From Lentisphaerota bacterium (GTDB lineage: Bacteria > Verrucomicrobiota > Kiritimatiellia > JAAZAB01): DNA of 5,750 bases. The notes beneath the pieces are model-generated. The model made no database searches. It saw only the letters and a list, made by a program, of their open reading frames with translations, and was not told where the DNA came from. Location: contig JACQHI010000101.1 in the NCBI GenBank assembly GCA_016199105.1, forward strand, positions 1 through 5,750, given 5' to 3'. The stretch's first letter is position 1. Every line of letters starts with the position of its first letter. This document shows, in pieces, positions 1 through 5,713 of the stretch. Made by a program: the position numbers and the translations under genes.

Positions 1-8
1 GCGACCAC

Positions 9-29
9 GGCGGTTTCGGCGAAACCGCC
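9..29. repeat. hairpin 1 of intergenic cluster
   Basis: A perfect 9-bp inverted repeat, GGCGGTTTC at 9-17 and GAAACCGCC at 21-29, encloses a 3-base loop (GGC). It is followed at once by CTACC. There is no T-run after it, so it is not a classical terminator. It resembles a REP-like dispersed intergenic hairpin, and a role in RNA 3' end protection of an upstream gene is also possible. Confidence 0.7.
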
Positions 30-37
30 CTACCTCT

Positions 38-65
38 GGACGTGAGTCCCGTTGGGACAACGTCC
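38..65. repeat. hairpin 2 of intergenic cluster
   Basis: The outer arms GGACGT (38-43) and ACGTCC (60-65) pair. The inner arms TCCC (47-50) and GGGA (54-57) pair around a GTT loop, with a small internal loop (GAG against CA). An alternative pairing, CGTGAG at 41-46 with CTCACG at 66-71, overlaps it, so two mutually exclusive folds are possible. The stem is followed by CTCAC. Confidence 0.6.
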
Positions 66-80
66 CTCACGGGAACAGCC

Positions 81-95
81 GCCGCCTTTGGCGGC
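81..95. repeat. hairpin 3 of intergenic cluster
   Basis: A perfect 6-bp inverted repeat, GCCGCC at 81-86 and GGCGGC at 90-95, has a TTT loop and is followed by CTAAT. It is the same general design as its neighbours but with an unrelated stem sequence. Confidence 0.6.
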
Positions 96-106
96 CTAAT
101 TCATTT

Positions 107-126
107 GGACGCGACGGAGCGCGTCC
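107..126. repeat. hairpin 4 of intergenic cluster
   Basis: A perfect 7-bp inverted repeat, GGACGCG at 107-113 and CGCGTCC at 120-126, has a 6-base loop (ACGGAG) and is followed by CTCC. I associate this hairpin type with dispersed intergenic repeats of Kiritimatiellota-like and related genomes. That association is from memory and was not searched. Confidence 0.65.
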
Positions 127-152
127 CTCCATCAATACAACCGTTGTTTTGG

Positions 153-180
153 CGTGACTCACGTGGCGCCACTCACGTGG
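153..180. repeat. overlapping palindromes with 10-bp direct repeat
   Basis: ACTCACGTGG occurs at 157-166 and again at 171-180, a 14-base period. Between and across the copies lie the palindrome GTGGCGCCAC (163-172), the interrupted palindrome CGTGACTCACG (153-163) and two CACGTG sites (160-165, 174-179). The core ACTCACG is also the reverse complement of CGTGAGT at 41-47 inside hairpin 2, so the element may be a rearranged member of the same hairpin cluster. A double operator is the alternative reading. Confidence 0.5.
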
Positions 181-359
181 GAGGGTCATCCGTCGGCTGG
201 CGGATCGTAACCGTGTATTTGCAATTCTTTCACAGCTTCTGGCCGCTGATGGCATGGCGGATGATAGAGTAATGGGGGTGTCCTTATTGGCCGGGTAGGG
301 GATGGCGGCTTCCTTGGGGAGAGGATATGGGACAGAGACGACCAGGGTGAAAAAGTTGT

Positions 360-371
360 AATCAATTGATT
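360..371. promoter_or_regulatory. 12-bp palindrome AATCAATTGATT, candidate operator
   Basis: This is a perfect 12-bp palindrome in the AT-rich pocket upstream of the operon, 87 bases before the chosen start of the first gene. Its position suits a regulator or activator site. Short AT-rich palindromes also arise by chance, and no cognate regulator is visible in the window. Confidence 0.25.
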
Positions 372-413
372 GAAAGACCTTTGAATTGTGAAAACCAGCG
401 GGTTTGAGCGGGG

Positions 414-429
414 TGGCATCCCATGTGCT
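414..429 (+). promoter_or_regulatory. sigma-54-like -24/-12 element
   Basis: TGGCA at 414-418 and TGC at 426-428 place the two invariant dinucleotides, GG at 415-416 and GC at 427-428, exactly ten bases apart, as in RpoN promoters (TGGCAC-N5-TTGCW). The first T of TTGC is G here, and the CG of the -24 box is TC. Transcription would begin near base 440, leaving a short leader that contains the ribosome binding site at 444-448. One near-match in a 400-base region can be chance, so this is a candidate only. Confidence 0.3.
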
Positions 430-443
430 TCACGGAGAAGGGT

Positions 444-448
444 GGGAG
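444..448 (+). promoter_or_regulatory. ribosome binding site deciding the LysM gene start
   Basis: GGGAG lies 9 bases before the ATG at 458. This supports that codon over the in-frame TTG at 404, which would add 18 residues ahead of the signal peptide, and over the ATG at 473. Confidence 0.6.
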
Positions 449-457
449 AAATCCATC

Positions 458-1168
458 ATGTGGAGCCTGTCTATGCATAAAAAAGCGACATTCAATGTGT
501 TGTTAGTCATCGCCGCTCTGGGTTTTGCGGGGAATGGCCTGTGCCAGGCGGTCGCCGACGAGCCGGAGGAAGAGGCGCTTCGTCCGGCGGTGGCCAAACT
601 GCGGGACATCGAACGGAAAGCGGCGGAACACGATATCGCGGTGCGCCGGGCCGAAGACGCCACGGCGGAGAACCAGCAACTGAAGGCGACCGTGGCGACG
701 ATGCAGAACCAGTTGAAGCAATATGGCCGTTTGGAGGATATGCAACGGAAAGCCCTGGCCTACGGTTATTTAAAGGACAAAGTGACGGAACAGGAGCAGA
801 AGATCGCCGAGCTGGAGCGGCAACTCGCCCAGGAAAAATACCTGACCGCCCTGCAGGCCGAGGACGTATCGAAGTTGAACAAAGACATCGCGGGCATGCG
901 CGGGCAGGAATCCGAATTCAAGGACCAGGTTGCCGGCTTGCAGGAAACCATCGATCAGCTTCGCATGGGGCGGATGGAATTCTATGAGGTGAAAGAGGGC
1001 GACACGCTCGAATCCATCGCGGGCAACCCGTTGATTTACGACGATGCCACCAAGGCCGAACAGATTCGCCAGGCCAATGTCCGGCGGATCGAGGATTTTG
1101 ACGATCTGAAACCGGGCGAAGTGCTGGTCATCCCGCATTTTCCCGAGAGCGGGAAATACCGGTTTTAA
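458..1168 (+). CDS. exported coiled-coil protein with C-terminal LysM domain
   Basis: A 236-residue secreted protein that probably binds peptidoglycan. Residues 7-33 form a signal peptide: HKK, then a hydrophobic stretch from about 12 to 28, with a likely signal peptidase I site after A-V-A (31-33) before DEPEEE. Cys29 is not in a proper lipobox (N-G-L-C), so a lipoprotein is unlikely. Residues about 41-172 are charged, heptad-like helix rich in E, Q, K and L, predicted coiled coil. Residues about 175-228 are a clear LysM domain: Y-E-V-K-E-G-D-T-L-E-S-I-A near the start, a Q-A-N in the middle, and L-K-P-G-E-V-L-V-I-P at the end. LysM binds N-acetylglucosamine-containing glycans. It is the first gene of the block, 22 bases before the next. 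The start at 458 has a good ribosome binding site; 473 is the alternative. The exact biological role is unknown. Confidence 0.85.
   Translation: MWSLSMHKKATFNVLLVIAALGFAGNGLCQAVADEPEEEALRPAVAKLRDIERKAAEHDIAVRRAEDATAENQQLKATVATMQNQLKQYGRLEDMQRKALAYGYLKDKVTEQEQKIAELERQLAQEKYLTALQAEDVSKLNKDIAGMRGQESEFKDQVAGLQETIDQLRMGRMEFYEVKEGDTLESIAGNPLIYDDATKAEQIRQANVRRIEDFDDLKPGEVLVIPHFPESGKYRF
1139..1156 (+). other. stem-loop at the 3' end of the LysM gene
   Basis: TTTCCCG (1139-1145) and CGGGAAA (1150-1156) form a perfect 7-bp stem with an AGAG loop, inside the last codons of the LysM gene. TTTT follows at 1163-1166, overlapping the stop codon. It could be a weak attenuator or an RNA-processing element between the first and second genes. 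The stem is short and the T-run is distant, so a true terminator is unlikely. Confidence 0.25.
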
Positions 1169-1190
1169 ACCGATAACACGCTGGAGCGTC

Positions 1191-3029
1191 ATGCAGACGA
1201 AATCGAGCCGTCATATTCGCGTGCTGTATATCGAGGATGAGCCTCTGGCCCGCTGGACCGGCAGCAAGATCATCGAAAGTTTCACCGATTCCGTTTCCGT
1301 GGCGGACAGTTGCGCCGGCGCCGAAGCGCTCTGGACGGTGAATCCCTACGAACTCGTTGTCTGCGACTATCGCCTGCCTGACGGTCTGGCCGGAGAACTC
1401 ATAGGGAAAATGCGCGCGCTCGGCCGCCATGAACCCGTGATCTGTCTGACGGGTGAAACGGAGGAGATTTCCCCGCCGGACCAGGAGCGCCTGGGCATCG
1501 CGGTGTTGCTGAAAAAGCCCATGGCCCTCGATGCCCTGTTGCGGGCCGTCGAAGGCCTCAAGATTCAACGCTCGGACAAGCCCGCCGCCGCGGCGTTTTC
1601 GGGAACACCGGCCGCCGGTGAGGAGAGCTGCGCGGGCGAGACAGTGTGTGAAATTCCCCTGTATGTGAGTCCCGTATGGGGGCTGCGCGTTCAACGGGGC
1701 CGCGGCCCGGTGCTGTTCGATTGTGTGACGGGCCGCGAAGACGATGTGTGGGGATTGTTGATCAGTCCCGCCGAAGGTCTTTCCGAAGCGCCTTTCGATG
1801 TCCGCTCCGTGCGTCTCGTGTTTCGCCAACTGGCGCGGTGGATGTCGCCGGCCGCCACGGCGGACCAACTGATGACCCGTTGCGCGACGGGGCTGTTGAG
1901 GGATTTATCCCTGTGGAAGCGGGCCGGTCTTCAAATTCTCCATCTGCAGGCCCGAACGGCGTCGACGGCGGAGGCGGGTGAAGGCGTCTGGAGGATTCTG
2001 TTCCTGAACGACGGCGTCTGGCAGGAGCTTCCGCCGTCAAACCCGGTCGTTCTGGACCAGCTCATCGTGCTGGACGAGGCGGCCTGCACAGCCCTCAAGC
2101 GGGCGTTGTCGAAAGAGCACGTGACGCCGGCGGAAACCGCCGCCTGGCTGGGCATTTCCGCGGAGACCTCCTCGCCCGGCCCGGAACGGGTCAAAACCGA
2201 ATGGGCGGCCGGCCATGGGGGGGGGCATAGTCTTCATTTCTGGTCGCGGGAGGCCGACCGCGCGATGGGACCGCTGACGATCGCCGGCGATTTTCAGGAA
2301 GGCCGGCTGTTCCAGCGCCTGTGCCAGATCGAGAGCACGCTGGTGTCGGACGGGAGGGATCCGTTCGCGGCGCGCCGGTTGTGCTGCGGACTGTTGGATA
2401 TTATCGAGCAGAAGGCGGGGCCTTCGTTGTCGCTGTCCTGGTCGTCCGATGGGCTTCAGGTGACCCTCGCGTCCGTTTCGAAGGACGCGGCGGGAATCCG
2501 TTCGTTTTTTGACGGTGTCGAGGCGGAGGGGGAGACGAATCTGCGGCTGGAGATCGGGTGGCCGACCTCTCCAAGGCCGGTCGAGCCCTGGGCGATCGCG
2601 GCAGCGGCCGTTGGCGCCGGGAGCGGGCGGGAAGAGACCCGCGGCGTCTTTCGTGTGCTGCCTGTTCCGGCCCTTTTGGATGAGGCGGCGGCCCGCGCGC
2701 TTCGGGAGCGCGCCACGAACCAGGCCTGGCTGGCGGTCGATTTGAATGCCGCGCGGTATGTGAGCAGCCGAGCCCTGGCCGTGCTGGCGGAGATGGCCTC
2801 GGAACGCCGGTTGTTCCGGCATCCCCGGACGGGGCAGCGACAGGAAGGACGGCTGTGCCTGACCGGTTTTTCGTCCCTTCTGGAAGCCGTGCTCCGGTTT
2901 CGAAAAACGGAGCGGGAACTCGATCTGCTGGCGGATATCGAGGCGCTTGATTCGCTTGGCCGGCGCTTGACCTCGATGACCGAACGCGAATCGCTGCTGG
3001 AAAGCGTTGTCACGGAGAGTCTCCCATGA
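1191..3029 (+). CDS. response regulator with degenerate PP2C/ATPase-like middle and C-terminal STAS-like domain
   Basis: A 612-residue cytoplasmic protein. Residues 8-125 are an intact receiver domain: acidic E15-D16-E17, phospho-acceptor D59 in V-V-C-D-Y-R-L-P-D-G, T87 and K109 before P110. Residues about 126-153 are an A/P-rich linker. Residues about 155-352 follow the strand and helix order of SpoIIE-type PP2C phosphatases, including D-Q-L-I-V-L-D-E at 289-296 where active enzymes have G-D-x-L-x-x-Y-T-D-G. The metal-binding G-D-x-x-G-H-G signature is missing. Residues about 361-457 resemble an RsbW-like ATPase fold without its N-box asparagine. Residues about 485-587 match STAS: the V-D-L strand at 516-518, S-S at 525-526, then L-C-L-T and a final A-D-I-E-A-L. 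There is no DNA-binding domain, so output is probably by protein contact. GGAG at 1183-1186 is only 4 bases from the ATG. The last codons overlap the next gene. The receiver call is certain, STAS likely, and the middle is inferred. Confidence 0.85.
   Translation: MQTKSSRHIRVLYIEDEPLARWTGSKIIESFTDSVSVADSCAGAEALWTVNPYELVVCDYRLPDGLAGELIGKMRALGRHEPVICLTGETEEISPPDQERLGIAVLLKKPMALDALLRAVEGLKIQRSDKPAAAAFSGTPAAGEESCAGETVCEIPLYVSPVWGLRVQRGRGPVLFDCVTGREDDVWGLLISPAEGLSEAPFDVRSVRLVFRQLARWMSPAATADQLMTRCATGLLRDLSLWKRAGLQILHLQARTASTAEAGEGVWRILFLNDGVWQELPPSNPVVLDQLIVLDEAACTALKRALSKEHVTPAETAAWLGISAETSSPGPERVKTEWAAGHGGGHSLHFWSREADRAMGPLTIAGDFQEGRLFQRLCQIESTLVSDGRDPFAARRLCCGLLDIIEQKAGPSLSLSWSSDGLQVTLASVSKDAAGIRSFFDGVEAEGETNLRLEIGWPTSPRPVEPWAIAAAAVGAGSGREETRGVFRVLPVPALLDEAAARALRERATNQAWLAVDLNAARYVSSRALAVLAEMASERRLFRHPRTGQRQEGRLCLTGFSSLLEAVLRFRKTERELDLLADIEALDSLGRRLTSMTERESLLESVVTESLP
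2217..2225 (+). repeat. G9 homopolymer inside the response-regulator gene
   Basis: Nine consecutive G encode Gly343-Gly345 between His342 and His346, at the presumed end of the PP2C-like segment. A tract this long can slip during replication or confuse sequencing. Gain or loss of one base would cut off the ATPase-like and STAS-like parts. Confidence 0.6.
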
Positions 3030-5323
3030 CCACACCCCCCCCATCCACTTCCGGGTCCACATCGCTCCGTGAACGGCTTCGCGGCCTGGCGTCGAAACGC
3101 GGGGTCTGGCTGAGCGGCGGTCTCGCGGTGGCGTTGCTGGCGGCCGGGCTCGGGACCTGGTTCCTGGCGGCAAAGACCCGGGAAGCCGCGCGGCACGAGA
3201 CAGAGAAGCAACCGGAAACCTCGGCTGAATTTGTGGCTTCCGCCAAGACAATAGCCGCCCAAGGCAATCTGGAGGACGCTTTCGCGCAGCTCCAGCAAGC
3301 CGTCAACCTGGCGGTTACACCCGAGGATAAAGCGGCGGTCGGTTTTGCGATGGGGGAATTTCTGTTGTCCCGGGCGCGTCAACAAACGATGCCGTATGCC
3401 CCCATGGCCCGAGGCTATCTGGAGGCGGCCCTGGAAATCGAGTCCCGCGAGGAACAGCAGCTCGACATCTACAAGGCCCTGGCGGAGAACGCGGAGTTGC
3501 TCAAGGATTACGCGAGCGTCAGGGCGCTCTGCGAGAAAGCCCGCGACCTGATTCCGGAGGAGACGGACCAACTCGAGTGGTTCATGCGCGAACTGGACGT
3601 GCTCTTGAAGGTCGGAACATGGCCGGAGCTCGATCGGATCTGGCAACAGGCCGTTCCGCTCCGGAGCACGCCGTCCTGGGAGTCCCGTTTCGACCTGATG
3701 GAAGCCACTCTGTTCGAAAAAATCCTTGTCAACGACGATTGGTATCAGGACTGGCTGAAACAGCAGACCGCGGCCATGGATCCGGTGGGGCGTCGCTCCT
3801 CCCTGTTGCAGCAGACGCTGAAGCTCTTCGATCGGATTGCCGAGACGCGCCCGGAACTGGCGGAGGAGGCCCTGTTTCGTTCCTCCCGCCTGACGGTTTC
3901 CGAAAACCAGTTCGAGGAGGCGCGCCGGCGGATCACCGCCTATTTCGACAAGGCCTACAAGGAGCACTACGAGGAAATCCTGATGTTGCTCATTCGCATG
4001 GCCCGTCTGGAGGGGAAGACCCAGGAGACCGAAGCCATGGTGACGCAGTTCCTCAATCGCTACAAGTGGTATTCGAAGAAGGCCTCCGAGCTGCTGTCGG
4101 TCATCGAACAGGCGGAATTCGTGGGCCAGTTTCAGGAGGCGTTGTATTATATCGAGGAGTACCTGAAGATTCCCGCCGCGCAGGAGAGCGCGGCGATCCT
4201 GCATTTCAAAGCCGGCCAGATGGCGGCGCGCATGAAACTGTCGGACAAGGCCCGGGAGCATTTCAACGCCGTGCTGGAATCCAATCCGGATGCGGACCTT
4301 CATTTCTCGACCTTGCAGGCCCAGGCGGACCTCTGCATCGAGCGCGGCCAGAGGGAAGAGGCCCAGCAATTTCTCGCGCAGGCGTTGGCCCAGTTTCCCT
4401 ACGATCCCCGCCGGAGCAAGGTGCTGTATGTCATCTCGGAGCTGCTGTCCAAGAGCAACGCCCCGCTTTCGGAAAAAATGATCACGTATGCCATGGCCAT
4501 CGAGTCGGCGCCGGGCGATCCGGGGTCCGTGGCGGTGCTGATGCGGCTGGCCAAAACCTACGAGGATCTGGAGATGCTGCCGTATGCCCAGGATAAATAC
4601 GCCAAGGTGGCGCTCCTGCGCACCCTGGACGCCTCGGGCAAGGCGCAAGGCCCGGATTCGGCGACGATCGGGGAAGCTCTGCTGGGGAGCGCCCGGTGCC
4701 TGTATCGCATGAACGACATGGTCAAGGCGGACCGCCTGTTGCGCGAGTTGTGCCATTCGGTGAAGCCGGGCCCGGTGTACGAGGAAGCCGTCTATTTGTG
4801 GGGCATGATCAAGGTCAAGGAGGGGCAAAAGAAGGAAGCCCGCCGGCGTTTCGCGCTGGTGGATACGGCGAAATGCCCTCCGGAAATCGGGATGCGGATC
4901 GAACTGGAACGAATGCTGATGGATATTGCCGACGGTCAGAAGAACGTGCAGGCGGTGGTGCGTTTCGTGGAGGGGGTCACGGGGCTGCCCGTCCGGGAGC
5001 AGGTGGAATTCTCGCGCCGGGCCTACGGCGTATGTTTCGAGAGCCTGCTGGCGGCGAAGGACATCGCCGGACTGCAGACCTTCCTCGATTCCATCGCGGC
5101 GAAGAAAGACGAGTTGCCGCTTTCAGCCTGGGCGATGCAGCTATCCTCCCTGGTGTTCCAGGAAAAGGGCGCAACCGCCTTCACGGAAAGTCTGAACCGC
5201 AACGTGGCCTTGCTGGACAAGGCGAACCTGGGGGGCGATCTGGATCTGCCCACCCTGACGGCGATGGCGACATCGCTGGAGAAGATGCAGACGAGAGTGA
5301 ACGATTACATCAGGACCCAGTGA
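3026..5323 (+). CDS. membrane-anchored tetratricopeptide-repeat protein
   Basis: A 765-residue protein. The N-terminus (1-26) is P/S/T-rich, then basic (R15, R17, R19, K24, R25), followed by one hydrophobic segment at about 27-49. The basic flank favours a single-pass anchor with the long C-terminal part in the periplasm. From about 66 to the end it is helical with TPR-like pairs. The clearest are about 66-99 (A-K-T-I-A-A-Q-G-N-L-E-D-A-F-A-Q-L), 388-424, 425-462 (A-D-L-C-I-E-R-G-Q-R-E-E-A), 500-531 and 546-618. TPR arrays are protein-binding scaffolds; no enzyme motif is visible. GGAG at 3014-3017 lies 8 bases before the ATG, which overlaps the previous stop (ATGA), suggesting translational coupling with the response-regulator gene. 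The final 150 residues are helical but less clearly TPR. The binding partner is unknown; the neighbouring LysM coiled-coil protein is a natural candidate by compartment. Confidence 0.8.
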   Translation: MTTPPPSTSGSTSLRERLRGLASKRGVWLSGGLAVALLAAGLGTWFLAAKTREAARHETEKQPETSAEFVASAKTIAAQGNLEDAFAQLQQAVNLAVTPEDKAAVGFAMGEFLLSRARQQTMPYAPMARGYLEAALEIESREEQQLDIYKALAENAELLKDYASVRALCEKARDLIPEETDQLEWFMRELDVLLKVGTWPELDRIWQQAVPLRSTPSWESRFDLMEATLFEKILVNDDWYQDWLKQQTAAMDPVGRRSSLLQQTLKLFDRIAETRPELAEEALFRSSRLTVSENQFEEARRRITAYFDKAYKEHYEEILMLLIRMARLEGKTQETEAMVTQFLNRYKWYSKKASELLSVIEQAEFVGQFQEALYYIEEYLKIPAAQESAAILHFKAGQMAARMKLSDKAREHFNAVLESNPDADLHFSTLQAQADLCIERGQREEAQQFLAQALAQFPYDPRRSKVLYVISELLSKSNAPLSEKMITYAMAIESAPGDPGSVAVLMRLAKTYEDLEMLPYAQDKYAKVALLRTLDASGKAQGPDSATIGEALLGSARCLYRMNDMVKADRLLRELCHSVKPGPVYEEAVYLWGMIKVKEGQKKEARRRFALVDTAKCPPEIGMRIELERMLMDIADGQKNVQAVVRFVEGVTGLPVREQVEFSRRAYGVCFESLLAAKDIAGLQTFLDSIAAKKDELPLSAWAMQLSSLVFQEKGATAFTESLNRNVALLDKANLGGDLDLPTLTAMATSLEKMQTRVNDYIRTQ
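3035..3042 (+). repeat. C8 homopolymer at the start of the TPR gene
   Basis: Eight consecutive C occupy codons 4-6 (Pro-Pro-Pro) of the TPR gene, six bases after its start codon. Slippage here would abolish translation of the whole protein, the classical layout of a phase-variable gene. The length is borderline and variation cannot be judged from one sequence. Confidence 0.5.
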
Positions 5324-5325
5324 GT

Positions 5326-5712
5326 ATGAGCGACGAAGACATCATTTCGGCGCTGGTGAAGGGGCGGGAACGGTTCCGGCAACTCTTGCAGCTTTATCAG
5401 CAACAGCGCGCGGCGCCCGGCGAGGTCCGGCCCGCGGGGAAAGGCCCCGCGGTCGGCGTGTTAAAGGAATCCGAGAACCTGCTGACCGTGGCCCTGGCGC
5501 ACTTGAAGTCCCTGCCGGAGAAGCCCAGCCAGGCCTGCGCGCAGTCGGACAACCGGCAGTATGCCGCGCAGCTTCTCAAGGAAATCGGAGAACTTCTCGA
5601 GCGGGTGGTGGTTATGGATCGCGAAATGCGCAGAACCCCGCCGTCTTCGCCGGCCGTTCCGTTGTTCGGGGCGGCGCGGGACAAGGCCATGCGCCAGTAT
5701 GCGGTGGTTTGA
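5326..5712 (+). CDS. small helical protein, possibly FlgN/FliT-like chaperone
   Basis: A 128-residue, soluble, mostly helical protein with no signal peptide or membrane segment. Predicted helices are about 5-28 (G-R-E-R-F-R-Q-L-L-Q-L-Y), about 45-65 (L-K-E-S-E-N-L-L-T-V-A-L-A-H-L) and about 80-104 (L-L-K-E-I-G-E-L-L-E-R-V-V-V-M-D-R-E-M-R). A flexible P/S-rich stretch and a short tail ending A-M-R-Q-Y-A-V-V follow. Size, helix layout and the leucine/aspartate pattern of the last helix recall FlgN/FliT flagellar export chaperones, but no diagnostic residue settles it. The ATG lies 2 bases after the TPR gene stop, with AGGA at 5312-5315 ten bases upstream, so translation is probably coupled. The frame stays open upstream inside the TPR gene, but that part is an overlap shadow. 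I do not recognise the family with confidence. Confidence 0.65.
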   Translation: MSDEDIISALVKGRERFRQLLQLYQQQRAAPGEVRPAGKGPAVGVLKESENLLTVALAHLKSLPEKPSQACAQSDNRQYAAQLLKEIGELLERVVVMDREMRRTPPSSPAVPLFGAARDKAMRQYAVV

Positions 5713-5713
5713 T

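Larger units (their letters stand above)
1..457. other. gene-free region: hairpin cluster plus leader
   Basis: No convincing protein gene lies before base 458. Open frames here run through inverted repeats and encode low-complexity peptides without a credible ribosome binding site. The first 180 bases are packed with hairpins and palindromes, listed separately. Bases 181-340 show nothing I can name beyond a weak inverted repeat, ATCCG at 188-192 with CGGAT at 201-205. Bases about 348-394 form an AT-rich pocket in GC-rich DNA and are the most likely promoter area for the downstream operon. Confidence 0.7.

Noticed and set aside
1..180. Intrinsic terminators or tRNA-like RNA in the hairpin cluster
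   Set aside because: None of the hairpins is followed by a T-run, and no cloverleaf or CCA-type arrangement can be drawn from the arms.
42..272. A short plus-strand open frame in the leader
   Set aside because: It runs straight through three hairpins and the palindrome cluster and has no ribosome binding site or domain.
404..457. N-terminal extension of the LysM protein from the TTG at 404
   Set aside because: It would place 18 extra residues before a good signal peptide and would overlap the candidate promoter; the ATG at 458 has GGGAG at a suitable distance.
541..987. A 148-codon plus-strand frame inside the LysM gene
   Set aside because: It is a Gly/Arg-rich out-of-frame translation of the coiled-coil coding sequence.
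2037..3251. A 404-codon open frame on the minus strand
   Set aside because: It is P/R-rich with no domain, and sits opposite the responder gene and the start of the TPR gene; a GC-driven shadow.
3577..4596. A 339-codon plus-strand frame inside the TPR gene
   Set aside because: Its G/R/A/P-rich translation has no domain, and the overlapping TPR frame is far better supported.
2456..4828. A 790-codon open frame on the minus strand
   Set aside because: It lies opposite two well-supported plus-strand genes, has the low-complexity H/R/Q/L-rich composition of an antisense shadow in GC-rich codons, and shows no recognisable domain or sensible start.
4696..5325. Upstream extension of the last gene's frame
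   Set aside because: This part overlaps the TPR gene and reads as G/R-rich shadow; the ATG at 5326 with AGGA upstream fits the real start.
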